From Cafeteria roenbergensis (taxonomy: Eukaryota > Sar > Bigyra > Bicosoecida > Cafeteriaceae), in contig VLTN01000014.1 in the NCBI GenBank assembly GCA_008330645.1, forward strand, positions 248,001-312,000: a DNA stretch of 64,000 bases, given 5' to 3'. This document shows positions 1-9,990 of the stretch, piece by piece. Under the pieces are notes generated by a model that made no database searches, was not told the origin of the DNA, and saw only the letters and a program-made list of their open reading frames with translations. The position numbers were made by a program, and so were the translations under genes. Position 1 is the stretch's first letter. The number at the start of each line of letters is the position of its first letter.

Positions 1-2018
1 CACCGCCACAGCGGCTGCTCAGAGGACGGCATTCGCTCCGATGCGCCAGCGATGCTGGCGGCAGAGCTGCCGGGCGCCGTGCCGTCCGGGCCAGCAGGTG
101 CGCCTGCGGCCTCGCCGTCGGCGCCGGGTCTGCGCACAGCCCCGCAAGCAGGGGCCGCTGCGCGGCTGAAGGGCGTGATCAGCATCCGCGGGACGTCGTC
201 GTCCAGCTGCGCGGCGAGGAACAGACACTGGGCCGCGGCTCTGCTCACCGCAGGGGGCAGCGTGGGCCCCAGGCACGAGACGAGGAATCGGGGCAGGATG
301 GAGTTGTGGAGGCGAAGCAGCTCTGCCCACTCTTCGTCGCTGCCTTGGCTCTGCATGAGCACGAGCATCGCGCTGAGCCGCCGGTAGAGCCCTGTGGCGA
401 GCGACGGGCCGCTGGCAGCCACCAGGAGGCTGCCGATGACGTCATCGTCCAAGGCGTCGGCGGCAGACGACGTCTCTGCCGCGCCAGACTCTCCCCCGGC
501 TGCCTGTGCGTCGGCGTATTGTTCCGCTGCGAGCGTCGCAACGGACGGAAGCGCAGGCACAAGGCGCCAGACGGCCTGCCCGGCGCCGAGGGGCCCGCCG
601 TCGCCGGGGGCCGCGGGCACGACAGTGGGGATGCTGGGCAGAGTGGGCCACGGCGGCCGAGTCTTGAAGGCGGCGCCAGGGGCGGCGGGGCGCTGAGCGG
701 GGACCTCTTCGCCGGCTGCAAGTGGCCCGTCGGTGGTGGTGGCGGCGTCGGCGATGGCGGCGGCACCGTGCTGGGCGGCCGCCGCGCTGAGCGCGTTGAG
801 CTCCCTGGCGACGTCCTCCGCAGAGGCTGCGGCGTCGCCCGCCTCCTCCTCGGCCGCGCTCCACGCCGCGGCCAGGGCCTCCGGCATCAGCCCCGCCCGC
901 ATCAGCAGCGACGCCGCGTCGCTGTGGTCGGTGCCGCCCCCCCACACGCGCTCCAGGCGGGAGTCCGGGTCGCCAAGCACCTCGGCCTCTGCGGCGCGGG
1001 GCCTGCACCCCAGCAGCGGGTCGGTGTCGCTCACGTCCGAGTGAGCGAGCGCCGCGTCGCTCAGCTCCGGCTTGTCGACGTCCTCCGGTCGCTCCCACTT
1101 GGTCTCGCCAGTGACCCTGTTAACCCAGTACACTTCACCATGGGTCAGACCCCTGGACTCGCCCCGGCGAGTCACCCACTGGCCCGCGGCGGAAATCCTC
1201 CCCCCCTGAATCGGGTGGCCCAGTGTGCCCACGATGGACGAGTGAGTGCCCCCCGACCGCCCCCACACGCCCAGCGCAGCCGCCACGCGAGCAAAGCAGC
1301 GGCCCGACGCGGCCACAGAGCTAAATCCGAGATGGTCCCCTGCGAAGCCTGAGGCACCATCTCCGCTCAGACCCCAGCCGGGCATAGAGGCTGAGGCCCT
1401 GACCGCCGGTGCAGGCTTGCGGGGTGCCGCCCGCTCCTCCTGGGCAGCAGCGCCAGTGCCGGGGTCCTGCGCTGCCGCCTGCTCCCCAGCGGCAGCGGCC
1501 GCGGCCGGGCGCTGGCCCGCCGCGTCTGGACGGGCCTCCTCACCTGGCTTCTCGGCGGCTGGAGCGACCAGCCCTGCAGGGCCCCGCGATTGGGAGTCCG
1601 AGGGGGCGTCAAAGGACACAGGGGTGGGCAGCCGCCCGGGGTCCGCTCCGGCGGCGGCATCACCAGCGGCGCCGGGAGCATCCGGCAGAGGCGGCGGCGT
1701 CAGCGACTCGGTGCTGTCGCTCGCCGCCTGCGACGTGCGGATCAACGCAACCCCCGGCGCGGGATCCCCCGCGTCGGCATGCGACTCCTGGTCCACGTCT
1801 GCAGCGGCCTCAGGCTGCTCGGCCGCTTGAGGCGCTTCTTCAATTCCGAGCTCGTCCAACACTTGCTCGTCCTCGAAGCCAAACTCGCGAATCTGGGACG
1901 CATCCACGCCTTCGGGGGGATCCCACAGCGTGTCCCCCGTTTCCACATTGAAGTAGTACGCCGCGCTCCCGTCCCCGGGGTCGCACAGCCTCCAGTCAGC
2001 GGGATCGGCGGACGCCAT
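1..2018 (-). CDS. WW-domain protein (3' end beyond window)
   Basis: The reading frame is open from an ATG at 2018 to the left edge, giving at least 672 residues with no stop. A WW domain starts almost at the N-terminus (W9 and W32, ending WDPP). A second WW-like segment has W281 and W308, with the core GEVYWVNRVTGETKWERP. The 27-residue spacing between its tryptophans is longer than usual. The two WW segments are 250 residues apart in the same frame, which fixes strand and frame. WW domains bind proline-rich peptides. Between and after them lies acidic, Ala-rich sequence, then a more helical stretch (around residues 530-620) that could be an alpha-solenoid. No catalytic domain is visible, so the role is unknown; a scaffold or RNA-processing adaptor is possible. 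It is divergent from the secreted-protein gene at 2325. Confidence 0.75.
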   Translation of the reverse strand, partial: MASADPADWRLCDPGDGSAAYYFNVETGDTLWDPPEGVDASQIREFGFEDEQVLDELGIEEAPQAAEQPEAAADVDQESHADAGDPAPGVALIRTSQAASDSTESLTPPPLPDAPGAAGDAAAGADPGRLPTPVSFDAPSDSQSRGPAGLVAPAAEKPGEEARPDAAGQRPAAAAAAGEQAAAQDPGTGAAAQEERAAPRKPAPAVRASASMPGWGLSGDGASGFAGDHLGFSSVAASGRCFARVAAALGVWGRSGGTHSSIVGTLGHPIQGGRISAAGQWVTRRGESRGLTHGEVYWVNRVTGETKWERPEDVDKPELSDAALAHSDVSDTDPLLGCRPRAAEAEVLGDPDSRLERVWGGGTDHSDAASLLMRAGLMPEALAAAWSAAEEEAGDAAASAEDVARELNALSAAAAQHGAAAIADAATTTDGPLAAGEEVPAQRPAAPGAAFKTRPPWPTLPSIPTVVPAAPGDGGPLGAGQAVWRLVPALPSVATLAAEQYADAQAAGGESGAAETSSAADALDDDVIGSLLVAASGPSLATGLYRRLSAMLVLMQSQGSDEEWAELLRLHNSILPRFLVSCLGPTLPPAVSRAAAQCLFLAAQLDDDVPRMLITPFSRAAAPACGAVRRPGADGEAAGAPAGPDGTAPGSSAASIAGASERMPSSEQPLWR

Positions 2019-2324
2019 TCCCAGCCGCCGCGAGCAATGCGCGCCGCTGCAGTCACTGGTCGCCCGCTCTTGCGCAGCGGCCTCCGCGGCGCTCGAGGTG
2101 GTCGGGGTGGGGAGCGCCCTGCGAGGCCGGAGCGCGGTTTGCCGGCGGCTGGCCTCCGGACGGTGCCGCACGCGTGACCGGCAGCAGTGGCGACCGAGGC
2201 GCCACGGTTGTGGTTGGTTTTTGGCGACCGAGCAGCTCTGCCGGCGGCCGCCGCAGCCGCCGCAGCCGGCCGTCGCGGGGCGCGCAGCCACCCGCCCCTG
2301 CCCGCCGGGGCTCGCAGCGTTCGG
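2019..2324. promoter_or_regulatory. shared upstream region of WW gene and secreted-protein gene
   Basis: This 306-bp gap separates two divergent start codons and should hold both promoters. It is very GC-rich with CGG/CCG runs. I see no TATA-like or other recognisable motif. The frame of the rightward gene stays open through it from 2187, but without an ATG. Confidence 0.4.
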
Positions 2325-5300
2325 ATGGGGCGGCTCCGCCCGCCCTGGTGCCGAGTTGCGGCGCTTGTGGCCGTCACCGCGCTGTGGCTAGGAGCGCCCG
2401 GCGTTCCCTTGGCCGCGGACGGGCGCGCGCCGAAGCGCGACGAGGCCAGCAGTACAGGGCACGAGTGCATCCGCGATGCCACTGTTGTTGCATCGGCATG
2501 CCGTGCCCGGGCAATGCTGCAGGGCGGAAGCGGGGAGCACGGTGATCACGCTGTGCTGGACGGAATCGTGGTCAGCGTCCGCGCCCACGTGCACGGCGAG
2601 TTTGTGGACCTCGCGTTCCGCTCGACTGTGCCCGACGCTGCGATGGACAGTCCCGCCGGGCGCAGAGAAGCCTGGCGGTCCCCGCTGGGCGCCTTTGCGC
2701 TCGATTGCGACTCGTCGCCAGAACGCGGGGACGGCTCCCCTCAGGCCGGCGCAACGCTCCGAGTGCACGGCCACCCGCCCACTTTCCAGGCCGGAGAGCG
2801 GGCCGTTGGTGGCGTGCTGTCTTCCGCCACCGCGCCCACGCCGTTCCTCCAGCCAATCGGACTGGTCGTGCCGTCGGGCAAGGCTGCCGCCGCCTCCGTG
2901 GACGGCGACGCTGCAGCCCGCCTCGCAGCGGCGCTCAGCGGCGCTGCTCCCCCCGCTCCTGGCGCCAACTACTCTCGCGCGGCCTCGTTCTGGCTCGACG
3001 TGGGCTCCGGCCACGACTGGCACCTGAAGCGCACATCGGCGCACCGCGGCGTCTCTCAACGCATGTGGCACTGGAGCAGAGCCCGGAACTGCAGAGTGGT
3101 GGTGGTGCCGCCAGCAGAGCAGCAGTGGCTGCCGGCGACCCGCATCGTCCCGTCGTGCCCCGCCAGCGGTGTCCGTGCCGGCGACGGCCACCTGTCACCG
3201 CTGCGGCCGGCGGCGGGGCACGCCGCGGCGGGCACCTCCGAAGCACCGCGGAACGAAACCGCGTGCTGGTGGATGCAGGGTTCCCCCATGGTGCAGCAGA
3301 GCCAGCCGACACACCCCGAGCACGCCGCCGCCGCCGCCGCCGCCGAGACTGCTGCGCAGGCAGACGGGATGGAGGGCGAGGCAAGCAGGGCAGGCCGCCA
3401 CAGAGGAGGAGGAGCAGCAGCGGCGGCAGCAGCAGCGGAAGGCACGAGCGCTGGCTCTGCCCGGGGCGGCGGGCAGTCGCATCGCCAGCCGCCCCGGGCG
3501 GCGGAGCGCCGGGCGCCACAAGCAGGCCGGCTGCCTCCCCCGCCCCCAGGCAGCCTGCTCGGCCGCACCGGCTGGGAGTGGAGTACGGGCCCAACGCTCT
3601 GTGGCACGGCGAGCATTGGGGACCTGGCAGCGGTGCCCGCGTGCGATGGCGTGACCATGGCTCGGTTCGAGGCCCTGACCCACGCCCCAGACACTGGGCC
3701 GGCGCCCGGCGTGACCCCGCTGGGCGGCTCTGCCGGCGGTGCTCCCGCCGTTGCGCCGCTGGAAACGCACCCGCTCTCTCTGCGGTCGACGAGGACAACG
3801 CGGACGTCGACGGCGGCATCGGTGGCTGAGGACCACCAAAGCGCGATCATGGCAGAAACCCGCGCGCAGGCGGAGGCCATGGCTGCGGCAGAGGCGGTGG
3901 CGATGGGAGGGGGGTCCCTGCTTCAGGCGAGTGGCGGGGCTGGGACAGCAGCCCGCGCCCTTGCGTCGGCGATGCTGCGATCGGCCAGCGGAAACGGTGA
4001 AACCGCTGGCCGAGCCTTCGACCAGGCGACGCCGTCCATGACACGGACCGTGGGGCCCGCCCCTGCGTCCGCGAGCGTGCCGACCGTGCTGGTGCAGCGC
4101 GCCGCCGGCGCTGTGCCGGCAACCCCACGCCACGCTGGCCTGGCCGCGTGGGGAGGCTTGGGGGCGGTTTCGCGCCGGCTCCTCACCTCTCCCGTCGGGG
4201 GCCGAGCGGGCAGGTCCTCGCTCGGGGCGGGGACTGCGGCGGCGTCGCTTCTTGGGCTGGAGGCGGAAGTGGGACCGAGCGGCTCTGCATCGCTCACTTC
4301 GTTCATCTGGTCGCCGCAGCGCGCAGCCCTACTCGAGACGGGGGCTCTCATCGACCTGCATGCCGAAGCCGCGGCCCGGGGCGCAGCGGCGGATGCGGCG
4401 TCCGAGGACGGAGCCGGCGTGGAGGGCGAGCCGGCGATCGACGGCTCGCCCTCGGACGCCGAGCTGCGGTTTCGCTCGGCATCGCAAGCATCGGCTGACC
4501 GCGCGGGCGTTTGCGCGAGGGCTGGCGCCTCGCAGCCTCAGTGCGGGGCGAACGGCCCCGCCACGCCTGCGCTGGAGAAGATCCCAGACCCGCTGGAGAT
4601 GGTGATGAGTCTGCTGAAGATCCTGATGGGGGTAATCATGCCAATTCTGGACGGAATTCTGAGCCCGGTGCTCTCCCCGATTCTGGAAGTCGTCATCACG
4701 ATGATGCAGGAGTTCATCCAGCCGCTGCTCATGGGAGGAGGCGGCACGTTCATCTCGCAGCTGCTGGGAATGGCCATGGCAATTGCGCAAATGGTCATGC
4801 TCCAGATTCAGGCCCTAATTGCGGCCACAGTCGGGGCTGCATTGAAGGCAATGTCGTCCGCAGTCAGCGGCATGGCAGGCAAGCTCGCCAACCTCTCCCC
4901 GCCGTCGCCGCCCATGCCGGGCATGCCCCCCGCCCCGCCAGTGCCTGCCGGGTCGCTCCCCGCGCCGCCTGCCGAGCCCGGCCAGCCTGCCTCCCCGTCC
5001 CCCAGCCCCTCGGCCCCCGTTGGCGCCGTCTCCCCGACCCCCATCCCTGTCAAGCAGCCGCCCCCCGGGCGGGAATCCTCGCCCTCCCCGGCCCCCTCGG
5101 CCTCCCTCTCTCCGGCCCCCTCCGGCTCTGCCAGCGCTTCGCCCCCCGCTCCCTCCACGTCTCCGGCCAACGACCGGGCGCCTGTTGCCGAGGGCGAGCC
5201 CGTGCCGGGCTGGTTCGGCCGCGCGCCCTCCACCCCCCTGGACGACGAGATCGTGTCTCGCCAGCGGCCCGCCTCGGAGGACCAGAAGGCGTCCCTCCTC

Positions 5301-6953
5301 CAGCGCGCCGCTGCCCTCCTGCGCTCCGCCGGCACCCGCTCCGTGTCGCGCGGCAGAGCCGGCCTGCGCGGCGCGCAACAGCATTTTGCGTCTCTCGCTG
5401 GCGACGCTTCGGGCCAAGCGGTGCGACGCGGCACAGCCCTGGGACAGCCTGCTGCTCCAGGCGGCGCCCAGGGAGCAGGGTCGCTGGCCCACCTTGCGGC
5501 GGGAGCCGCTGCCTCCTCGCCCGGCGGCAGCCCGCCCAGGCGCGGCAACGCAGGCCACCTTGACCCTCCCAGCGCCCGCAGCTCGCTGCCTCTGGCTGCA
5601 GCGCTGATCCAGCAGGCAGCGACGTCAGCAGCTCGAAGGGCGGGGTCCGATCCGGCCACCGCAGTAGCAGTGATCTTGCGAGAGGCTAGGCGGGCAGCCC
5701 GAGCCAGCGCCGCTGCGGCTGACGCGGCGGCTGTTCGCCGTGCTCAACTTGCGCGGCAGGAGCAGCAGAGCCCGCCGACGGCTTGGTCGGCCCAGGCCGG
5801 CGACGAGCTGGCGCTTGCTGCGGCAGAACCGGGCAAGACGGGTCCGCCAAACCAGGCAGGCGACCGAAGGGCTGCCCGCCGCCTCAAGGCCGCCCTCTGC
5901 GCTGCAGCCTCCGCAAGCGCCCCAAACTCTGCCTCGGGAAGCGAGGCCCACGGCCAGGTCGTGGACCGGATTCGAAGGCTGGCGTGCGGCGCCCCAGAAT
6001 CCGAGGCGGCTGCCGCGGATGGATCCAGCGCCCCCCCTGCCCCGCTGCACATTACCCCCGCCCTCGCTGCGGCGGCGGTGGGCGACGTTGCTCGCCGGGC
6101 GGCGGACGCCTCGGAAGCGGCTGCCGCCGACGGCACGGCGTCGCTGCTGCAGAGCTCCTCGCGCGGGAAGGCATCGACTGCTGGCCGCGGAGAGGACGAG
6201 GGCGATGACATCCCGCACCCTGACATATGCCTGGGAGGGACGTGCGACGGCGCTGCAGTGCTGCTGCAGACGGGAGCGGACCCTGCTTCCCACGCCGCGG
6301 CTGCCATGGCTGAGCACCTTGTCGCCCGCAAGGCGGAGAAGGAGGCGAGGAAGGACCCGCCGCCCTCCGAGAACAAGGGCGGGGGCGCGCCCGGGGGCGT
6401 GAGCGCCAAGATCACAGAGGACGTCACCCCTCTGATCCGCGACGGCCTGGCCGAGGCCGCGCTGCGATTCCTGCCGCCGCAGGTGGTCGTGATGGCGTCC
6501 GCGTCCATCACGGAGTCCACCACCAACGTGCTGGGCCGCTGGCTCGCCCCGCGCCTTCACGCCCGGTTCCACCGGGCGATGGCCTCCCCCCTGCGGACGC
6601 GTCTGTCTCGCACCCTCTCCAAGGGCATCGCTCGCCGCATCGTTGCCGACACCCACCTCGCCTTGTCCAGGGACCTCGTTCAGGGCCTGTCCCGCCTCCT
6701 GCCCCTAATCCTCGCCCCGGCCACCTCGGAGCTGACCAACTACAGGCCTGAGCGGGACTACTATTGCCAGATCTGCGAGGCGACCAAGGGCAAGGGGGAC
6801 CTCTATTGCGCGTGGTGCCCCGATCCCGAGACTGGCATGACCAACGCGCAGATGCCCCAAGCGCAGTACTACGCTTCGTTCTACGGCTCCTATGCCGCCG
6901 CGCTGCACCCGACTGGCGTGCTGCCTCCCGGCGTCGACCCCAAGGCCAAGTGA
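2325..6953 (+). CDS. large secreted Ala/Pro/Ser-rich protein with Met-rich hydrophobic block and C-terminal Cys4 motif
   Basis: The protein has 1542 residues from the first in-frame ATG (2325). That start gives a clear signal peptide, with a basic MGRLRPPW followed by a hydrophobic stretch ending near ALAADG-like sequence. The N-terminal third holds scattered cysteines and tryptophans and may be folded. Low-complexity Ala/Gln/Gly tracts follow. A Met/Leu/Ile-rich hydrophobic block (about 4580-4870; EMVMSLLKILMGVIMPILDG and onward) looks like amphipathic or membrane-active helices. A Pro/Ser-rich mucin-like linker follows (about 4900-5170). Near the C-terminus an amphipathic Thr/Ser-Leu-Arg helical segment leads into YYCQICEATKGKGDLYCAWC, a CxxC-x10-CxxC pair, then a Tyr-rich tail. 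Frames with this CxxC/Tyr pattern seem familiar from other protists, but I cannot name the family. It probably acts outside the cell or in the secretory path; function unknown. Confidence 0.75.
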   Translation: MGRLRPPWCRVAALVAVTALWLGAPGVPLAADGRAPKRDEASSTGHECIRDATVVASACRARAMLQGGSGEHGDHAVLDGIVVSVRAHVHGEFVDLAFRSTVPDAAMDSPAGRREAWRSPLGAFALDCDSSPERGDGSPQAGATLRVHGHPPTFQAGERAVGGVLSSATAPTPFLQPIGLVVPSGKAAAASVDGDAAARLAAALSGAAPPAPGANYSRAASFWLDVGSGHDWHLKRTSAHRGVSQRMWHWSRARNCRVVVVPPAEQQWLPATRIVPSCPASGVRAGDGHLSPLRPAAGHAAAGTSEAPRNETACWWMQGSPMVQQSQPTHPEHAAAAAAAETAAQADGMEGEASRAGRHRGGGAAAAAAAAEGTSAGSARGGGQSHRQPPRAAERRAPQAGRLPPPPPGSLLGRTGWEWSTGPTLCGTASIGDLAAVPACDGVTMARFEALTHAPDTGPAPGVTPLGGSAGGAPAVAPLETHPLSLRSTRTTRTSTAASVAEDHQSAIMAETRAQAEAMAAAEAVAMGGGSLLQASGGAGTAARALASAMLRSASGNGETAGRAFDQATPSMTRTVGPAPASASVPTVLVQRAAGAVPATPRHAGLAAWGGLGAVSRRLLTSPVGGRAGRSSLGAGTAAASLLGLEAEVGPSGSASLTSFIWSPQRAALLETGALIDLHAEAAARGAAADAASEDGAGVEGEPAIDGSPSDAELRFRSASQASADRAGVCARAGASQPQCGANGPATPALEKIPDPLEMVMSLLKILMGVIMPILDGILSPVLSPILEVVITMMQEFIQPLLMGGGGTFISQLLGMAMAIAQMVMLQIQALIAATVGAALKAMSSAVSGMAGKLANLSPPSPPMPGMPPAPPVPAGSLPAPPAEPGQPASPSPSPSAPVGAVSPTPIPVKQPPPGRESSPSPAPSASLSPAPSGSASASPPAPSTSPANDRAPVAEGEPVPGWFGRAPSTPLDDEIVSRQRPASEDQKASLLQRAAALLRSAGTRSVSRGRAGLRGAQQHFASLAGDASGQAVRRGTALGQPAAPGGAQGAGSLAHLAAGAAASSPGGSPPRRGNAGHLDPPSARSSLPLAAALIQQAATSAARRAGSDPATAVAVILREARRAARASAAAADAAAVRRAQLARQEQQSPPTAWSAQAGDELALAAAEPGKTGPPNQAGDRRAARRLKAALCAAASASAPNSASGSEAHGQVVDRIRRLACGAPESEAAAADGSSAPPAPLHITPALAAAAVGDVARRAADASEAAAADGTASLLQSSSRGKASTAGRGEDEGDDIPHPDICLGGTCDGAAVLLQTGADPASHAAAAMAEHLVARKAEKEARKDPPPSENKGGGAPGGVSAKITEDVTPLIRDGLAEAALRFLPPQVVVMASASITESTTNVLGRWLAPRLHARFHRAMASPLRTRLSRTLSKGIARRIVADTHLALSRDLVQGLSRLLPLILAPATSELTNYRPERDYYCQICEATKGKGDLYCAWCPDPETGMTNAQMPQAQYYASFYGSYAAALHPTGVLPPGVDPKAK

Positions 6954-7220
6954 CGGCCTCACGCGAAGGGCCTGCCGCGCCGTTGGCCAACGGCGGGGCT
7001 TCGTGCCGTGCGCTTCCCCGCGCACGAGTGTGCGTGTGTTTGGGCGCGACCGCTCTCGCATATGTGCACGCTAAACCTGCTTGCTCCCGAGCCCGTCGGC
7101 GTGGGCATGTATGTGTGTGGGGGAGGGGGGGGGGGTCGCGAGGGGTCTCGTGGCTGTTTCCCTGCCAGAAACGACACGCACGGCATTGCGCACGCCGGGG
7201 CGCAGCACTGGCCGGTCGCT
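6954..7220. other. convergent intergenic region with G-run and TG repeats
   Basis: The 267 bp between two convergent genes hold short GTGTGTGTG and a near-uninterrupted G run around 7119-7135. Both 3' UTRs must lie here. No coding signal was seen. Confidence 0.5.
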
Positions 7221-8165
7221 CTAGCCCAAGCGCCCCGACACAAAGTCGCGGACTGCGTCCAGCATCCACGGCGCCGTCCCCTCTGCGCAGTAGCCATCGA
7301 TATCCGCCCGCCAGAGGTCAACACTCAGCGCGCCCCTGGACGCAATGTCGGCAAGGAACTTGCGGAGAGGTGCCTCGGTCCAGTGATACTGCCACTTCGG
7401 CGGCGGGCACTTCGAGTCAAGCTCCGTGCCGAGGCCAAAGGCGACGGCGTGGGCCGGCAGCGGGCCAGCGAGGGCGGACTTGGCGAATGCCTCGTCCTTG
7501 AGCAAGTCGGCGCCAGAGTACGTCGGGCTCATGCTGGTGTAGCGGCCCAGGGACGCGGCTGCGTAGGCGTGCCAGAACGGCTGGTCCAGGATGCCCCACC
7601 CAGCAAAGTCCATTCCGGCACGCATCTCCCGCTGAGAGCCGCCCCCAGCGCCGGCTGCCGAAGTGTTGCGGAGGGCCTCGCCCAGCGCTTCCAGGAAGCG
7701 GCCGTATGCCTCCGCGTGGGCCTGGGAATAGTTCGTTGAGGGCTCGTAGTCCACTATCAGTCCGGTCGAGTGCCAGGACGCAGCCAGCTCGGCGAACTTG
7801 CCAGGAGCCCCCGAGCGCGCCCACGAACGGCTCTCGATTGCCTGTTGGGACACTCCGACCACGTGCCACACCTCGGGGTCGGCGCGGCCGGTCACGCTCG
7901 CAAGCGCAGCTCGAATTGCCTCGGTCTCGTCCGCCACCTCGGTGGCATTCTTCCTCGAAGTCACGGATCCGTCGGCCTGCATCTCCCCCAGGTTGCAGCA
8001 GAGGTACGCCCCCGTCAGGGCGCCCTTGGCGGCGCGCACGGTGGCAGTGTTCTCAGATTTCCGGCCAAGCGCCAAGTACATCCTGGCGGAACGCTCAGCG
8101 CCCGCCGCCGCGCCCGCCGCCGCGGCCACGGAAAGAACGACCGCCCACCACGCACGGGCCTTCAT
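7221..8165 (-). CDS. secreted GH18-like TIM-barrel protein
   Basis: The protein has 314 residues. The ATG at 8165 gives a textbook signal peptide (MKARAWWAVVLSVAAAAGAAAG), so the longer frame upstream is ignored. A glycosidase-like core follows: GLIVDYEP at 135-142 sits where GH18 chitinase and chitobiase relatives carry the strand with the catalytic DxE. Later segments such as AGMDFAGWGILDQPFWHAYA and LSVDLWRADIDGYCAEG resemble barrel strands. The full DxxDxDxE motif is not present, so activity is uncertain. It may be a divergent glycosidase, or a GH18-like protein that binds without hydrolysing. It is divergent from the kinase-like gene with 148 bp between starts. Signal peptide and strand are seen directly; the GH18 link is inferred from weak motifs. 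Confidence 0.65.
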   Translation of the reverse strand: MKARAWWAVVLSVAAAAGAAAGAERSARMYLALGRKSENTATVRAAKGALTGAYLCCNLGEMQADGSVTSRKNATEVADETEAIRAALASVTGRADPEVWHVVGVSQQAIESRSWARSGAPGKFAELAASWHSTGLIVDYEPSTNYSQAHAEAYGRFLEALGEALRNTSAAGAGGGSQREMRAGMDFAGWGILDQPFWHAYAAASLGRYTSMSPTYSGADLLKDEAFAKSALAGPLPAHAVAFGLGTELDSKCPPPKWQYHWTEAPLRKFLADIASRGALSVDLWRADIDGYCAEGTAPWMLDAVRDFVSGRLG

Positions 8166-8313
8166 GCGGCCCTGCCCACGCCGCGAAAGCGCGCCGCTCC
8201 GAGCCGATGCTCGAGTGCAACCCGTTTGACCCGGCAGAGCCGGGTTCAGTGTCCGTGGAGGCAGGCAGTTGCCCGCCGCCCGCGGCACGCACTCGGCTCG
8301 GCATCGGCGCTCG

Positions 8314-9886
8314 ATGTTTGCGCTGCGCTGCACGGACGGGCGCGTCGTAACAGCGGATGCATTTATTTCCGTGAGCGCGCGCCGCGCGCGGGACCCCAGT
8401 GCGCTGCTCGCAGGCAGAGATCCTATGTGACTGGCAAGTGCCCACGCACTGACACCCGCAGTCTGGGGGCGACGGGAGGGCCTACCACGGGCGCCTCGAG
8501 CGGTATGGGGACGCATTTTTGAAAGTGTTCCACATGGCCGACCTCCCGGGGTCGTGCAACGACAGGCAAGAGCACCAAGCGGCGACCGACTACTGGCGGG
8601 GAAAGGCACGAGCTGAGGCCGACGCGCTGCTGCGTCTGGCACCCCTCGGCGCTGCACCCCCCATCCTGGCCACCGTGCACTGTGCCAGCTCCATTGACGG
8701 CTCGCCCAAGCTCGGCGCCATCGTTCTGCCTTTCTCCATGGCGCCCGACCTTTTCGGCGTGGTCGAGCAAACTCCGCAGTCCATCTTTGCCGCGAGCCCC
8801 AGCTTGGCGCGCAGGCTGCTTCGGCAGCTTCTCAGGGTCTTGAGCGCCGCCCACGGCAGGGGGCACGTTCATGGGGACCTGCGCCTCGAGCAGTGCCTGC
8901 TAGACACCTGGTCTCTGCGGCGGTGGGGGGATGTGGGCGCGCTCACGTTCGCGGGCTCAGAGGCGAGCGATGAGCGCGGCACTGCTGCCCTCGGCGGCGA
9001 TTTGGCGCCGCCGGCCTTGCGGTGCGGCGCACAACCCAATGCACCGGCGAGCCCAGCGGGAAGAAGCCCGCTGCAACGCTCCTCGTCGGCGCGGCGGGCG
9101 CTCGAGGCTTCGAGCTGCTCTGCCGGGTCCGACTTGCCTGACGCAGGCGAGTCACTCTGGCAAAGCCACTCCTTCCCGGAGGCGTGCTGCGGGCCAAGCC
9201 TCGGCTGGCAGCGGTGCGTCGCGCCTGAAGACCTCGTGCTGACTGACTGGTCCGCCGGCCCTGCCGGGGCGCCCCGTGCGGACGGGGCGCTCATGGTTGC
9301 ACTGGAATCGCTGTGCGTTGGTGTGCACGCAGCTCCGGAGGTTCAGCTGGCAGCATCGGCGCTTCGACGCTCGTGGGAAGAAGCCGAGTCCGCGAAGCAG
9401 AGCGCTGCGCAAGCGGCGAGCGATGGCCGCGAGGGGGAGCAGCCCACTGCCAGCGCCGCCGCGTGCTCCGACAGCTGCTGGACGGCCGATCGCTTCGACC
9501 ACGATGGCCACGGCGACATGCCGTCCTGTTTGGAAGGCGACTTGTCCGTGGACTCCGTCTTGACCCCTGACGATTCGCACAGCGAGCGCTCCCGCTCGGG
9601 CGAGCCAACTGCTCCCTCTCACGGAGCGGCCGAAGCAGATTCACCTGCCCTGGGCCGGGTGGACGGTCGCAAGGTTGACTCGTTTGGAGTGGGGGTGGTA
9701 GCGGCGTACCTCTTGACCAGGAGGGGCGTCCATGTAGACATTGAAGGCCGTGCCACCTCCTTCGACGCCACGGCGCTCTCGGACTTCCCAGCCGCGGCGT
9801 CGTTCGTCGCGGCACTGACATGCTGGTCGCCGGCATCGCGGCTGACGGCTGAAGAGGCGCTTCGTCACCCTTTCCTCGAGCCCTGA
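8314..9886 (+). CDS. protein-kinase-like (probable pseudokinase), 2 exons
   Basis: Exons 8314-8370 and 8462-9886 are joined over a 91-nt intron (GTGAGC...CGCAG) and give 493 residues. The second exon alone starts inside the kinase N-lobe. The 57-nt first exon joins it in phase 0 and completes a glycine-rich loop (ISSGGDGRAYHGRL) ahead of the beta-3 lysine in AFLKVF (K40). The catalytic-loop equivalent is HVHGDLRLEQ (H154-Q163): the Asp is kept, but HRD is HGD and the usual Asn is Gln. LTDWSAG stands in for DFG, followed by HAAPEV, the APE motif. C-lobe signatures come late (DSFGVGVVAAYLL; RLTAEEALRHPFL). A Ser/Ala-rich insert of over 100 residues separates catalytic loop from DWS, and another follows APE. 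Degenerate motifs suggest weak or no phosphotransfer. Substrate unknown. Confidence 0.75.
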
Positions 9887-9990
9887 CAGTGCGCCGGCTT
9901 GAGCAAGGCACTGCCCGGCAGACAGTGCCTGAGCGCGTCCTTGTGCTTCTGCTCGCGTGGCCCACACACCCAGCGCAGCCCCGAGCCCAC

